Source of the DNA: Chamaecrista fasciculata
Lineage: Eukaryota; Streptophyta; Magnoliopsida; Fabales; Fabaceae
NCBI GenBank assembly: GCA_003254925.1
Contig: QANZ01050155.1
Span: forward strand, 18,285-82,284
Length of the DNA: 64,000 nucleotides
Direction of reading: 5' to 3'
The position numbers and the translations under genes were made by a program. This document shows positions 1 through 11,200 of the stretch, piece after piece. The notes under the pieces are model-generated. The model ran no database searches and was not told the DNA's origin. It saw nothing but the letters and a program-made list of their open reading frames with translations. How positions within the stretch are numbered: the first letter of the stretch is position 1; every line of letters starts with the position of its first letter.

Positions 1-1840
1 TTATCCGTTCATTTCGAACCGATATAGGGTATCCGAAGGCAATATCCGTGTCTATCCAATATTCGAAAAATATTTAATTTTCACTATCCTTATCCTATCC
101 AGTATCCGGTATCCGACGAATATCAGATAATATTTTTAGACGGATATTAGCGGTTATCCTAACTATCCTAAAAAATTATCATCCCTAATCATAAGTCAGA
201 TATTGAACTCTCAATGGTAATAATCCGATTAATATAAATCGTGAAATCATAATTAAAATGTTAAGAACATATCAACTACATGGAAGTCACTTTTTTCTCT
301 TTGTCTATTATAGCCTCTTAAAATGACTATCCTAGCTAATGGAGAAGATAAATCAATACTGAAATAAAAAATAGTAGTCAGTCTCTATATATATATATAT
401 ATATTAGGCCCAACAATTATTCAGTCATTATAAATAGTCAATCGATTAATCCTACACTAATTGATTAAACTTAAAATAATTAGTTTTTCAACACTTACAA
501 CTTAAAGTTTACTATATCCATAAACTCAAAATATAGAAAAGAATAAAAAGTATCTTTATTAATATTTTTCTAAATAAACTTAAACATACTAATACTTATT
601 ATATAAGTCGGAAAATCATATATTTTACTATCCACCGCTTGATAAGTGATAAGAATATATGTTAATTAAATAAAAATAATGGATTTAGTATGAATTAATA
701 ATTGTATAACAAATGCATATTACTTATAGAAATTAAATTATAGACTAATGACTCATGGCCTGGTCAATCCCTATATTCATAAGTCAGCATAGCCCCAGCC
801 AATCCCACTTTTAGGGTTTCAATTTTATATCAATGGGTCGAAACCACCTTATTCCAATCTCTTTAAGTACAATAAAGTATTCTTAGATTAATTGGTACCT
901 CAAATAGATATGTCATATGCATGTCCACTATGAGATTGTGTTTGACGTTTAAAAAGGAAAGGCATTAAATTGAGGAATGATGAAATGGATACAATATTCA
1001 GTGCTTTTCTGTTTTTGCTTGAATTGTTATTCTCGATTTTGTTGCACATAAAAGTTTCATTCGATTAAAAGAAAATCTAGGACGATTATGTAGTATAGGA
1101 AAGATTATTTATATTTAGCCATTAGCCATTAGATTATTTATATTTAGCCATTTTGAGGTAATTATCATTATTGGATTCAGAGTCGAGTACTCGAGTTATA
1201 TAATGTGAGACCAAAATTAATTAATTATAATTCATTTTGAGGTATAATAGAATAGTTATACTATACATTTCATCATTATTTCAAATATAATTAAACAAAA
1301 AATAAAATATTTTTCCAACATGTAGCATTACTTACAAGACCGAGACCATTGTAAATCTATTTTGAATATGTGCTTTGTTCTAAAATTAATTAAACGCATG
1401 TTGTGCCATTTCAACCACAATTTTTACAAGGTTAAGCTGAGCTTGACAAAGAATGTTCCATCTTTTTAATTTTTATATACCTTTAACATTATCTTTAACG
1501 AATAACGTTGCAGAGCAATGAGTGGGGAATAAAATAACAAATGAAAATTTTTTGACCAAAATTTACATGATTAATTAATGAATAATGGCATCAGATTCTA
1601 GCTTAACGGCACGTTGAACAGTTGGAATTACTGGGCCAGGCCCATAATCCAAAATTTGGAGCCCAAGTTTGAGATCCATTCTAGACCGTTCAAACTTTTG
1701 GGGTACCTTCAATCCTTAGTATTTCAAAATTGAGCTGGCCCGTTATAAATTCTGAAATTATCTTAAAAGATCAAATCGATCTTTTAAATAAACATATCAA
1801 ATTAAGTTGTACTTTGGACCCCAAATAAAAAATTTCAACA
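1..1840. other. Intergenic, AT-rich, no gene seen
   Basis: No open frame here looks like a gene. The first 180 bases are dense in TATCC/ATCCG motifs on the plus strand, as in degenerate ends of dispersed plant repeats, but I cannot name a family. A short (TA)n run lies at about 385-405. The rest is plain AT-rich sequence. Confidence 0.6.
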
Positions 1841-1849
1841 TATTTATTT

Positions 1850-2249
1850 GGTTAAAGGGCCATTTTGGTCCTAATTGTATGCCCTAATATTTATTTTGAT
1901 CCTTTATGTTTCAAAATATTCAAATTGGTCATAAATATTGGGAAAATATTTTATTTTGGTCTCAAATTATTGAATATGATAATATCTCTCTCGTTTTAAG
2001 TTTGAATGTGACGAGTTCAAAACTACGTATTGTTCTCAAATAGTACTTTCTCTATTCAATTAGGGCCTTAAGTAAACAAGATCAAATCGATCTTGAAACG
2101 AGAGACGAGAGAAATATGACCAAATTCAATATTTTGAGACCAAAATGAAACATTTTGTCAACATTTAGGACCAATTTAAATATTTTGAAATATAAATTAC
2201 CAAAATGAACATTAAGACATACAGTTAGGGTCAAAATGGGGCTTTAACC
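1850..2249. mobile_element. Mutator-type foldback MITE, 400 bp
   Basis: The two ends are inverted copies of one another for about 150 bp. The left end begins GGTTAAAGGGCCATTTTGG and the right end, read in reverse complement, begins GGTTAAAGCCCCATTTTGA. The element is flanked by an identical 9-bp target duplication, TATTTATTT, at 1841-1849 and 2250-2258. A 9-bp duplication with long inverted repeats is the hallmark of Mutator-like elements. It has no coding capacity. The interior at 2001-2058 is also found in the relic near 44949. Confidence 0.85.
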
Positions 2250-2597
2250 TATTTATTTATTATGTTCTCATTAAATAAACTAATAACAAAAATATAATAT
2301 TTAAAGCTAAAATTCATCATTTAAAATATCAAGTCGGAAGATGAGTTACAAATAATGTTTGCGTGCACGATAATTTCATATATGGTAGAGTTGTAAGACG
2401 ATTATTTATGATTAGATACAAATTTATTTTTCTCTCTTCCTCGTATATTTCTTTTTTAGTAATAATTAAGCAAAGCAGCAATGGCCGTTACTGAACTATA
2501 TTGTGACTAAAGCTTAGGGTAGGTATGTGATTAACTATAAGTTAAGGGATATATATATATATAAGCTTCATTTAGTATTTGTGGAGTAGGTGAAGAA

Positions 2598-2816
2598 TCA
2601 AGAGTTAGAATGAAGGTGAAACGTGGGCCAGATAAAAGTACCCATAGCAAACTGTCTCTTGTATCCCAAATCACCATGTGTAGGTAAACCATATTCCTTG
2701 AGCAGCCTATCCAGTTTCCACTCAGGCATTTCTTCATAGTCTTTCTTGCTGTATCTTGGGTAGTGAAGAGGCATCTGGAAGAACGTCCCTACCCTATTCT
2801 TTTCTGGCCTTTCCAT
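2598..2816 (-). CDS. Small DUF7722-like plant protein
   Basis: A single-exon frame of 72 residues on the minus strand. The central block, with MPLHYPRYSKKDYEEMPEWK, then LDRLLKEYGL and FAMGTFIWP, matches my memory of a family of very small plant proteins annotated DUF7722, whose function is not known. There is no signal peptide or membrane segment; the protein is charged and probably soluble. A GA repeat (2818-2834) lies directly upstream of the ATG, and a TATA-like motif lies about 80 bases further up. An overlapping frame at 2531-2737 is a shadow of this one. The family assignment is from memory; the reading frame and conserved core are clear. Confidence 0.75.
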   Translation of the reverse strand: MERPEKNRVGTFFQMPLHYPRYSKKDYEEMPEWKLDRLLKEYGLPTHGDLGYKRQFAMGTFIWPTFHLHSNS

Positions 2817-2817
2817 A

Positions 2818-2834
2818 TCTCTCTCTCTCTCTCA
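2818..2834. repeat. (CT)n / (GA)n microsatellite next to the start codon
   Basis: A dinucleotide run immediately upstream of the DUF7722-like ATG. On the coding strand it is a GA run in the 5' leader, a common feature of plant leaders. Confidence 0.8.
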
Positions 2835-2890
2835 CTTTTTTCTTTGTAGGCTTATACTCACTATTATTACTTTTTTTTCCTAAAGTTTGT

Positions 2891-2900
2891 TGTATATATA
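2891..2900 (-). promoter_or_regulatory. TATA-like box for the DUF7722-like gene
   Basis: On the minus strand this reads TATATATACA, about 80 bases upstream of the ATG at 2816. That spacing would put transcription start near 2865, with the GA run in the leader. It is a sequence match only. Confidence 0.4.
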
Positions 2901-4165
2901 GAAAGGGTTCTTAAGGTATGGAGATAAAGGGGTGTCACATGAATGGGTTGGTGTACCTTCTCTCACGCGGCAAGTTAATTGCTTTGGAGGAATATGCTTC
3001 ATGTGTGTGTCCGTGCGTGTGAGGAACATCAATAACAGAAACAACAAATGCATGACTTTTAATATAATTAATATTTAATATCCAATTTAAATACAAATAA
3101 TATCAAACTTTCAATATAAAAGGTTATGTATAAAATATAACTAGTGAATATCAATTAAAAAAAATTCAATATTTAATAGTGATAAGGTTTTTAAAATCCT
3201 CATCCGTGCTTCGAATCTCTTAGACCTGTAAGAATTAACCTAGTTGTGGGGAGAAGCTTCCCACGAAGAAATTTTGACACTCATGTTAATATCATGTATA
3301 TGAGAATAAGAGAGATAAATAAAAATTAAGATTAAAGTCATACTTGAGAGAGAGAGAAGTATATATAACCTTTGAAAAATATTTAAATAATTTGGCTTAA
3401 ACTTGAACCAACTCATTTGATAAAATGGATAAAATTGACCTAGTGGTAAGGGTCGTTTGGGCCATACCTTATCAAACAAGTTTTATATCATGAAACAATT
3501 AAGTTAATCTTATACATTAATTTATTATTGTATATGATATGATATGATAAATAATTACATAATATTTTTATCATAGAAAGTAGGCATAACCATGTATAAT
3601 TCTCATGACATGAAATTCTCATTGATAGACGTGAGAATCATTTACGTGTAAGTTGTAAATACTTGTTAGCTAGACTTTGTGGGAAATGAAATAACTCTAT
3701 TTAGTATTTACACCCCCATCGATAGTTATTTGTGGTGGCAAATTAAACACACTAACGCCATGGCCTCTTCCTGACCACACGATCTCTCTTAGCTTGCCTT
3801 CAAAAACACACATACATACCCCATCCAATCATTGTGAAGATAGACATCCAACGGTCATAACTGAATGGGCCCCCATCTCATTATTTCTCATCTAATCACA
3901 CCAAACGTGAGGCCCAAATCAAACCATAACCTAACACATTATATCCTTTTTCTTTGTTTATATGATTGCGCTTGATTGACGGCTCACACGCTGTCACCCA
4001 TGGAATTATCATGGCCCCGACCTCACGCAATTATTAGTGATCGGTTTTAGATTATTGAATCTTGTCCGTACAATTATTGGTATTGACTTGTGAGCCACGG
4101 ATCCAAGGTGGGCCAGCAAAAGGTTGACACGTGTGCATGGAGAGGGTCCAATTTGAAAGGTTTTA
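2901..4165. other. Intergenic, no gene seen
   Basis: AT-rich DNA with short microsatellite tracts (for example repeated ATGAT near 3535-3550). No conserved frame was found on either strand. Confidence 0.5.
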
Positions 4166-4174
4166 AACTTTTAT

Positions 4175-4650
4175 GGCCAAAATCCTATTTTGGTCCCTCA
4201 TGTTTGCTCAAAGTTCTGTTTTGGTTCCTCAAATTTTTTTAATTCCGTTTTGATCCTCATATTTGCTCAAAGTTTTGTTTTGGTCCCTCAAATTTCTAAA
4301 ATATTCCACCACTAGTCCCTGACTCTTTTCCACCAACTTTTTTTGTTTAAAAAAAAAACTAACTTTCATCACCCAACAATTTTGCTCTTTTACAAAAAAG
4401 AAGGATCTTAATACAAAAGAGTAAAATTTTGGGAGATGAAAGTTTTTTTTTTTCCTTTTTTTAACTGGAAAAGTAGATGGAAAAGAGTTAAGGACTAACG
4501 ATGGAACTTTTTGAAAACTTGAGAGACCAAAACAGAACTTTAAGCAAATATGAGGGACCAAAATAAAATAAAAAAAACTTAAGGGACCAAAACGGAAGAA
4601 CCAAAACAGAACTTTAAGCAAACATAAAAAACCAAAATAGGACTTTGTCC
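4175..4650. mobile_element. Mutator-type foldback MITE, 476 bp
   Basis: The left end begins GGCCAAAATCCTATTTTGG and the right end, reversed, begins GGACAAAGTCCTATTTTGG. Both arms carry repeated 'TTTTGGTCCCTCA' units. A perfect 9-bp target duplication, AACTTTTAT, lies at 4166-4174 and 4651-4659. The 174-codon frame across it on the minus strand is composed of the repeat and is not a gene. Confidence 0.85.
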
Positions 4651-5002
4651 AACTTTTATATTGCACGTGAGGCCCAAATCTTGAAATCGATGATGAGTTG
4701 TAGTGCCACAAAAAAATCAGTGGTTGTTGAAGGGGTGACGTGGCTGGCTCCATGAGTTTAGTTTTGGGTTGGGCCTGTGGGCTGAGAGCTCAGACGATGG
4801 AAAACCATAAACTAACTAACGGTCTTTTTTCGGTTCGTCGGTTATTTTCACAGACAATTCGGTTTTCATCCTTAAACTTAAACAGATAATTACTTGGGGA
4901 TTTCGTGGCTGTGAAACATCCACCCATTCGCTTTTACGGCGACCATGCTGCGACTATTTTACACTTTTGTCGCCTGAGAAAGTGATAACTCATTAACTAG
5001 AG

Positions 5003-5450
5003 GTAAAGTACTATTTGGTCCCTCCTTTTTCACACTTTGAACTATTTGGTCCCTGCATTTATGAAATAGACTATTTGGTCCCTCCTTTTTTCACACTTTG
5101 ATACTATTCGGTCTCTGCATTTTTGAAATAGACTATTTAGTCCCTCATTAATCACAAATGTCAACTCGTTAGTCCCTCTAGCCTATATTCGTTACTAATA
5201 GTGATGACTTGGCCGTTAAATACTTACATGACACTGTTAAATGCCACTTTGTCATCCTAATCACAAAAAAAAAAACCGAATCGGGTCAAAATTAAAAATT
5301 GAGACTGACCCATTTGCAGCTAAAAATGGAGTCACCAAAATATCTCCATCACATTTTAATACAAATGGGTTTGGCTCAATTTTTAATTTTGGCCCGATTC
5401 AGTTTATTTTGGTGACTAGAATGATAAAGTGACATTTAACAGTGTTATGG
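5003..5450. mobile_element. Partial foldback element (ACTATTTGGTCCC family)
   Basis: The left arm has four spaced copies of an ACTATTTGGTCC-type unit, then a stretch ending in a TTAAATGCCACTTTGTCATC motif that is repeated in inverted form near 5415-5445. The core is a second inverted repeat (5276-5305 against 5378-5408). The outer right arm is missing, so the copy is truncated. A fuller relative lies at 60188-60720. Confidence 0.6.
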
Positions 5451-6050
5451 AAGAACAATCGCAAGAAATAAAATATTTATTATGAGTAAGTGTAAATTGT
5501 GATTAGGTACTGATATTTTTATTTTATACACTTTTTGAATGTTTTTTTTTCATATAAAAATTTGATATATCATCAAAACCCACAAAATTATTGATTTTGG
5601 ATTGATTCTAAAAATAATAAATAAATTAGATAAATTTGGTAGTAAAAATTTTGTTGGGCCAGAATTTTGTAGTAATCTAATTAAAGTGGTCATCTAACTT
5701 ATTTATTCAAATATTCCAATTTATTAATTAAATACGTAGCTTTATATCTAATTATCATCTCAAGAATGTCAAAGGAACCTATCAAAAGATGATGATGGAC
5801 TTATTTTCTGAAGACGACATTATATTAGAAAAAATATGAAGCTTTATGTTGATGATATAGTATTCAATATTAAACCAGGAGGTTATCATCTCACTTACAT
5901 GATAGATGTCTTCCATACACTTTGATATTAAAAGATGAGACTCAACCCACCAAGTGTTTTAAGAAGTCTAATGGAAAATTTTTGGACTTCATAATTACTT
6001 TAAGAGGGATTTAAGCTAAGTAAAAAAAAAAAAAAAAAAAANAAAAAAAA

Positions 6051-6551
6051 AGACACCAATTTGTGAAATGTCCTTCTAGTGACTACATAAGAGTCACTCA
6101 TAATGTATTTATATAGAACTAATAGTACAAAAATGTTGTATAGTTGTGTTACTTTACAACTGTTAATGTTATGCCTTATAACTCTTAAGTATATTCTATA
6201 CTTTATATTTGTCAGACTTATTTTATACTTTACATCTGTCATGCTTATTCTATATTTTACATCTATCATGCACATGCATCAACTTTAATTCTTATTTTTA
6301 AGATCACCCCTCAAACGAGAAGGAGTACAATAATACTTTGATACTAAAAAAGAATAGACATTAATTTGTGAAATGTACTTCTAGTGACTACATAAATGTC
6401 ACTCATAATGTTGTAAAATTGTGTTATTTTACAATTGTTAAAGTTACGCGTTACAACTATTAAGCATGTATATTTTATGTTTTGCATCAATCATGCATGT
6501 TCTATATTTTACATATGTCATGCAGATCAATTTAAATTATTATTCTTAACA
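6051..6551. repeat. Two direct repeats of about 200-250 bp
   Basis: Copy 1 (6051-6303) and copy 2 (6356-6551) share a start at AATTTGTGAAATGT, a central GTGACTACATAA block and a tail of TTTACATCTGTCATGC-like units. The period is about 305 bp and divergence is moderate. A CTTTGATACTAAAA-like sequence precedes both copies, so the repeat unit is longer than the copies listed. An undetermined base lies in the poly-A at 6042. Family unknown; it may be a tandemly arranged retroelement fragment. Confidence 0.6.
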
Positions 6552-6964
6552 GAGTCAATTTCAATCTATACTATGCTACCATAGACATGGAATCTCAAAA
6601 GACGGCCAAAGAATTCCGACACTCAATAGGGGAAAGGCCACCCTCCACCGCTACCTTGTCAAATAGTCAACATGGTTCCAATTGCGCCAAAGTTTATATT
6701 GAGAAATTATTTAACTTTCTATTATTATTATTTTTTGTCAAAATTGTTCATAATTGTATGATTTAATTAAGACACTTACAATTAAAATATATTAATATTA
6801 TATAATGTAATATCGATGAAAACTTAAGTCAAAACACTATTTTTCTTTGGTCAGATTGTAAACAAAATGGCTCCTTACAATATTTGATAACTTATTTGTT
6901 TATGACAATGGGAAATGATGTAGAACAGTAGAAAGCTTCATTGTCACGGCAAAAATATTTTTTT

Positions 6965-7562
6965 NNNNNNNNNNNNNNNNNNNNNNNNNNNNNNNNNNNN
7001 NNNNNNNNNNNNNNNNNNNNNNNNNNNNNNNNNNNNNNNNNNNNNNNNNNNNNNNNNNNNNNNNNNNNNNNNNNNNNNNNNNNNNNNNNNNNNNNNNNNN
7101 NNNNNNNNNNNNNNNNNNNNNNNNNNNNNNNNNNNNNNNNNNNNNNNNNNNNNNNNNNNNNNNNNNNNNNNNNNNNNNNNNNNNNNNNNNNNNNNNNNNN
7201 NNNNNNNNNNNNNNNNNNNNNNNNNNNNNNNNNNNNNNNNNNNNNNNNNNNNNNNNNNNNNNNNNNNNNNNNNNNNNNNNNNNNNNNNNNNNNNNNNNNN
7301 NNNNNNNNNNNNNNNNNNNNNNNNNNNNNNNNNNNNNNNNNNNNNNNNNNNNNNNNNNNNNNNNNNNNNNNNNNNNNNNNNNNNNNNNNNNNNNNNNNNN
7401 NNNNNNNNNNNNNNNNNNNNNNNNNNNNNNNNNNNNNNNNNNNNNNNNNNNNNNNNNNNNNNNNNNNNNNNNNNNNNNNNNNNNNNNNNNNNNNNNNNNN
7501 NNNNNNNNNNNNNNNNNNNNNNNNNNNNNNNNNNNNNNNNNNNNNNNNNNNNNNNNNNNNNN
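6965..7562. other. Assembly gap (598 N)
   Basis: A run of undetermined bases, flanked by a T run on the left and an A run on the right. Frames crossing it are artefacts. Confidence 1.
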
Positions 7563-7817
7563 AAAAAAAAAAAAGAAGAAGAAGAAGAATAGAGAATACA
7601 GAAGATTACATTTAACCTAATCATCATTCATAACATAAAGAAATATAAATAAAGTTATTGATTAAAAAATATTACAGCGAATATATATATATATATAGAT
7701 ATTTTATTTTCTTATCATAGAAAAGAGGTGTCCAATGTCTGAGCTCCTATTCGCATAGATCTGCAATTTCCTAAAGTAACTAACCGTCCAAATCCACAGT
7801 GCTAGCCCCTGTTGATG

Positions 7818-8028
7818 ACGTGTCACATGTGCCAGTCATTTTGTCGACACGTGTATATACATAATCATTGGAGTTTCCCTCTGGGACAAGCACGTGGTAG
7901 AGCATACAATGGACACGTTAGCTCTACGCATCGTCCCCTATGGCCATTGAACTAATGGCTAGAAATGACCGAGACATCTAGCGGCCAGTATGGCGCCACG
8001 TGTATTGAACCACGTGAGTATCCGACGT
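7818..8028 (+). promoter_or_regulatory. G-box / ACGT-core cluster in the RCC1-gene promoter
   Basis: Within 211 bases there are four palindromic CACGTG G-boxes (7848, 7891, 7997, 8011) and three further ACGT cores (7818, 7915, 8025; the last in GACGTGGC, an ABRE-like context). They lie 250-460 bases upstream of the ATG at 8275. In plants such boxes bind bZIP factors (ABF/AREB, HY5) and bHLH factors (PIFs). The motifs are visible; regulation by abscisic acid, cold or light is inferred. Confidence 0.65.
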
Positions 8029-8190
8029 GGCATCCCCATTCCTAAGAAAATGATACGCCTACTTTTATGCACCAGCAAAAGATTAGGGCACTTTCTTGTA
8101 AACTCCTCTTAAAGTCCAAAATATTTCTCTGCTTTTACCTACATACACACAAACCACCAAAATTACAAAAAAGCCTCACGAAATAGTTTT

Positions 8191-8213
8191 GACTCTCTCT
8201 CTCTCTCTCTCTG
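8191..8213. repeat. (CT)n microsatellite in 5' leader
   Basis: A CT run about 65 bases upstream of the RCC1-gene start codon, probably in the 5' untranslated leader. Confidence 0.8.
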
Positions 8214-8274
8214 CTTTACATTGTTGTGAATTTGATTTGATTTTCGCATTTTCTCTTCTCTTCTTCGATTCGCC

Positions 8275-11200
8275 ATGAATGGCGAAGGAAATGACCCTGG
8301 AGCTCAATCTGCTTCGTTATTGCAAGAGGTCACGGAGAAGTTGGTATACATGTGGGGTTACCTTCCCGGAGCTCTGCCGCAGAGGACGCCGCTGTTAACG
8401 CCGGTCGCCGCTAGGGTTCCGCCGCCTGGTTACTCCTGGAAGGATGTCTGTGGTGGTGGTTGTGGTTTCGCCATGGCTATCTCTGGTGCTTTATCTCTTT
8501 AATTGCTTTTTCTTTTCTTTCCTATGTTAGTGATTTTGATTTATTGGCTTGGAAGTTGAAAACCTCAGGATATATCTTTTGTTCTTCTTACTTCTAAATC
8601 GGCTAGAGAAATGAGTTGACCTTGATAAAAATTTGAGACGTCGAGATGGAAGGAATCGCTTCTCCTGCATATCTGCCTCTGTTTTATTCCCTGAAGGAAT
8701 GTGATAAGAAGCTTGAAATGGGAACTTGAATTTTGGATGCGCTTCTTCGTTTTCTTTCAAATGAAGGAGAAACACGATTCAATTAGTAGCTTCCGCTTGA
8801 TAATCATGTTATTTTCAGTAGCGTCCAACTTTTTTTTTTCTTGGGTTCAAACCACTTGTTTTCCTTATTTAATTTAAACACTTGTCTCTTAGCTCCTCTC
8901 ACCCGCTGTGTGTGTTTCGAATCAGAACATTTGTTTGATTTTATTATCCATTTTGAGCTTAACTAGCTCTTGCACAAGTTAATTTCATACTGTTCTCTAG
9001 TCCCCGCTTGTTAATTTCCCATTTCTTTAGAAGGCACTCCTGACATTTATATTTCTTTCAAGTTTTCTATCTTTCTTTTCACTATCCCTTTTATCGTGGC
9101 TTATATATATATTTTCTTTATTAGAGTCAGGAAAGCTCATTACATGGGGTTCAACAGATGATCTGGGCCAAAGCTATGTGACATCTGGCAAACACGGGGT
9201 AATGCATAACCATAAAATTTGTCGCTGACTATGCTTTAGTTTTTCTTTTGTCTCTTTGCTAGGAAACTAACATTTAGCAAATTTAATTGTGAAGGAAATT
9301 CTAGAACCTTTCCCTCTTCCAACTGAAGCTTCTGTTGTGAACGCTGCAGCTGGGTGGGCACATTGTGCTGCTGTAACAGGTAAGGGTGTTTTTCATTTTA
9401 TTTTTAATGTTGTCGGGAGGAAAGTAAACAGCACAACAGCATAGGGTTAGACTGAAGGGAAGGTCTAAATTATGTTATTTTCACCAGTATCATCTCCGGT
9501 ATTTCATTTAAGTCAATAAACAATCCATTTTTGACCAGTAATCTGTTGCAAATGGATCCAATTAATAATAGTCATCCAATTGGGCGATAGATTGTCTAAA
9601 TTTTTTTTTGGTCTCATGTCATTCTACTTGTATTTATTTTTGGTCCTTCGCAGATATTGGAGAAGTCTACACATGGGGATGGAAGGAATGTGTTCCCTCT
9701 GGGAAGGTATTTGGCGAATCATCAACTGGGGTAAGTCTTGAAAAGGATGTGCCAGAAAAGAAGAGTTCATTCTTGACGGAGCAAGGTATGTTTGACCTCT
9801 TTTCAAGGGCCACTTGTCTACAGCTACTTGTCCCTCTCCTGGAGGAGCGTAATTTATCCCAGGTGAACATAGAAAAAGATGAGGGGGGAGGGAGGAGGTG
9901 CTACATTATAGGATAGAATGTACGGACCCTCCACCCTCCCTCAAGATAAAAGAAAGATGAGTTTAGCCCCTTTTTGATGACCACCTATATCGTTGCCAAC
10001 TGATCAACATTTGTTCTGCCACAGTGAGCCCTCGCTCTCAAGGCTCAAGGTCGACTGGAGGAACTGCCTCCAGTACTAGTGGAGAAGAAAGTACTAAGCG
10101 AAGAAGAGTATCTTCAGTTAAACAAACAGCTGAAAGCTCATCATCTGGTGATGATAATCTGACAGCATTTCCATGTCTTGTCACACTAAGCCCAGGGGTA
10201 AGGATAGCAAGTGTTGCTGCTGGAGGACGCCATACTCTAGCATTGTCAGGTAATTATTTGTTCTGGAGCTTTTCATAAACCTAAGCATGGGATTTTGTGC
10301 ATATTTGTTCTTTTTTCATTTCTATACTGTAAATTGTGATCTTTGTTTGGTCTGAGAAAAGTATTCGATGATGTGGAAGATGTAGCAATTGTGCATGACA
10401 TGTTTGGTATAATTTCCTGAAAATTCAGATATAGGGCAGGTGTGGGGTTGGGGCTATGGAGGTGAAGGGCAGCTTGGCTTGGGCTCCAGAATACGCATGG
10501 TGTCCTCTCCTCATCTTATTCCCTGTATTGATTCATCTCCTTATGGAAGAGATAGATCTACAGCACTGGCTCGAGGAGGCATGATTCCGGAGGGACAAAA
10601 TTTTAGAGTTCCTGGAAATTATGTGAAGGGAATTGCTTGCGGAGGTCGACATAGTGCAGTAATCACAGGTACACTATGTTTATCTTTTCAGTATTAGCAC
10701 TGGACAAAATTTATTTATAAACTGTATTTTAGTTGCTTCTGAGAATGAACAATTATAAGTTTACATACTTTTCTTTGAAACTCAATTTACCTAGGGGGTA
10801 TTAAGAATACTAAGTAAAGGTGTTTAGATTGAGAACACCTAATACTCACTAGAAGGGATGGTTAGACTGGTATTTGCAAGTTACCCTTTCAATGAGAATA
10901 GGAGAAAACAGTTTCCAAGCAAAAGTATTGCTCGTGTCTATATGCACGTGTATGAAATTTGTGGTGTCTATCCTGATCTCAGATCAGGAGCATTGCATGG
11001 TGACCTTGATAGCTTACTTATAATATCGTTTGTTTTATTTCTTCTATGGTTAACTGCATATAAACTGATATTCCCATATTTATCTATGGAACCCACAGAT
11101 GCTGGAGCTTTGCTTACTTTTGGCTGGGGGTTATATGGACAGGTAATCAAAGGTGAATTGGGATACATGTCTTTGAACAATTTGCTTTAATCGTAGTGCA

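Noticed and set aside
1..180. TATCC-rich tract, considered as satellite or subtelomeric repeat
   Set aside because: The motif spacing is irregular and it is not the TTTAGGG telomere unit; it is probably the edge of a worn dispersed repeat.
3200..3240. TTCGAATC-like sequence suggesting a tRNA T-arm
   Set aside because: No acceptor, D or anticodon stems can be drawn around it. No tRNA, rRNA or CRISPR array was seen in the window.
4229..4753. 174-codon minus-strand frame
   Set aside because: It runs through the foldback MITE and is a translation of its repeats (FGPLS/FWFF-type), with no family resemblance.
6941..7627. Long open frames on both strands across the gap
   Set aside because: They consist almost wholly of undetermined bases.
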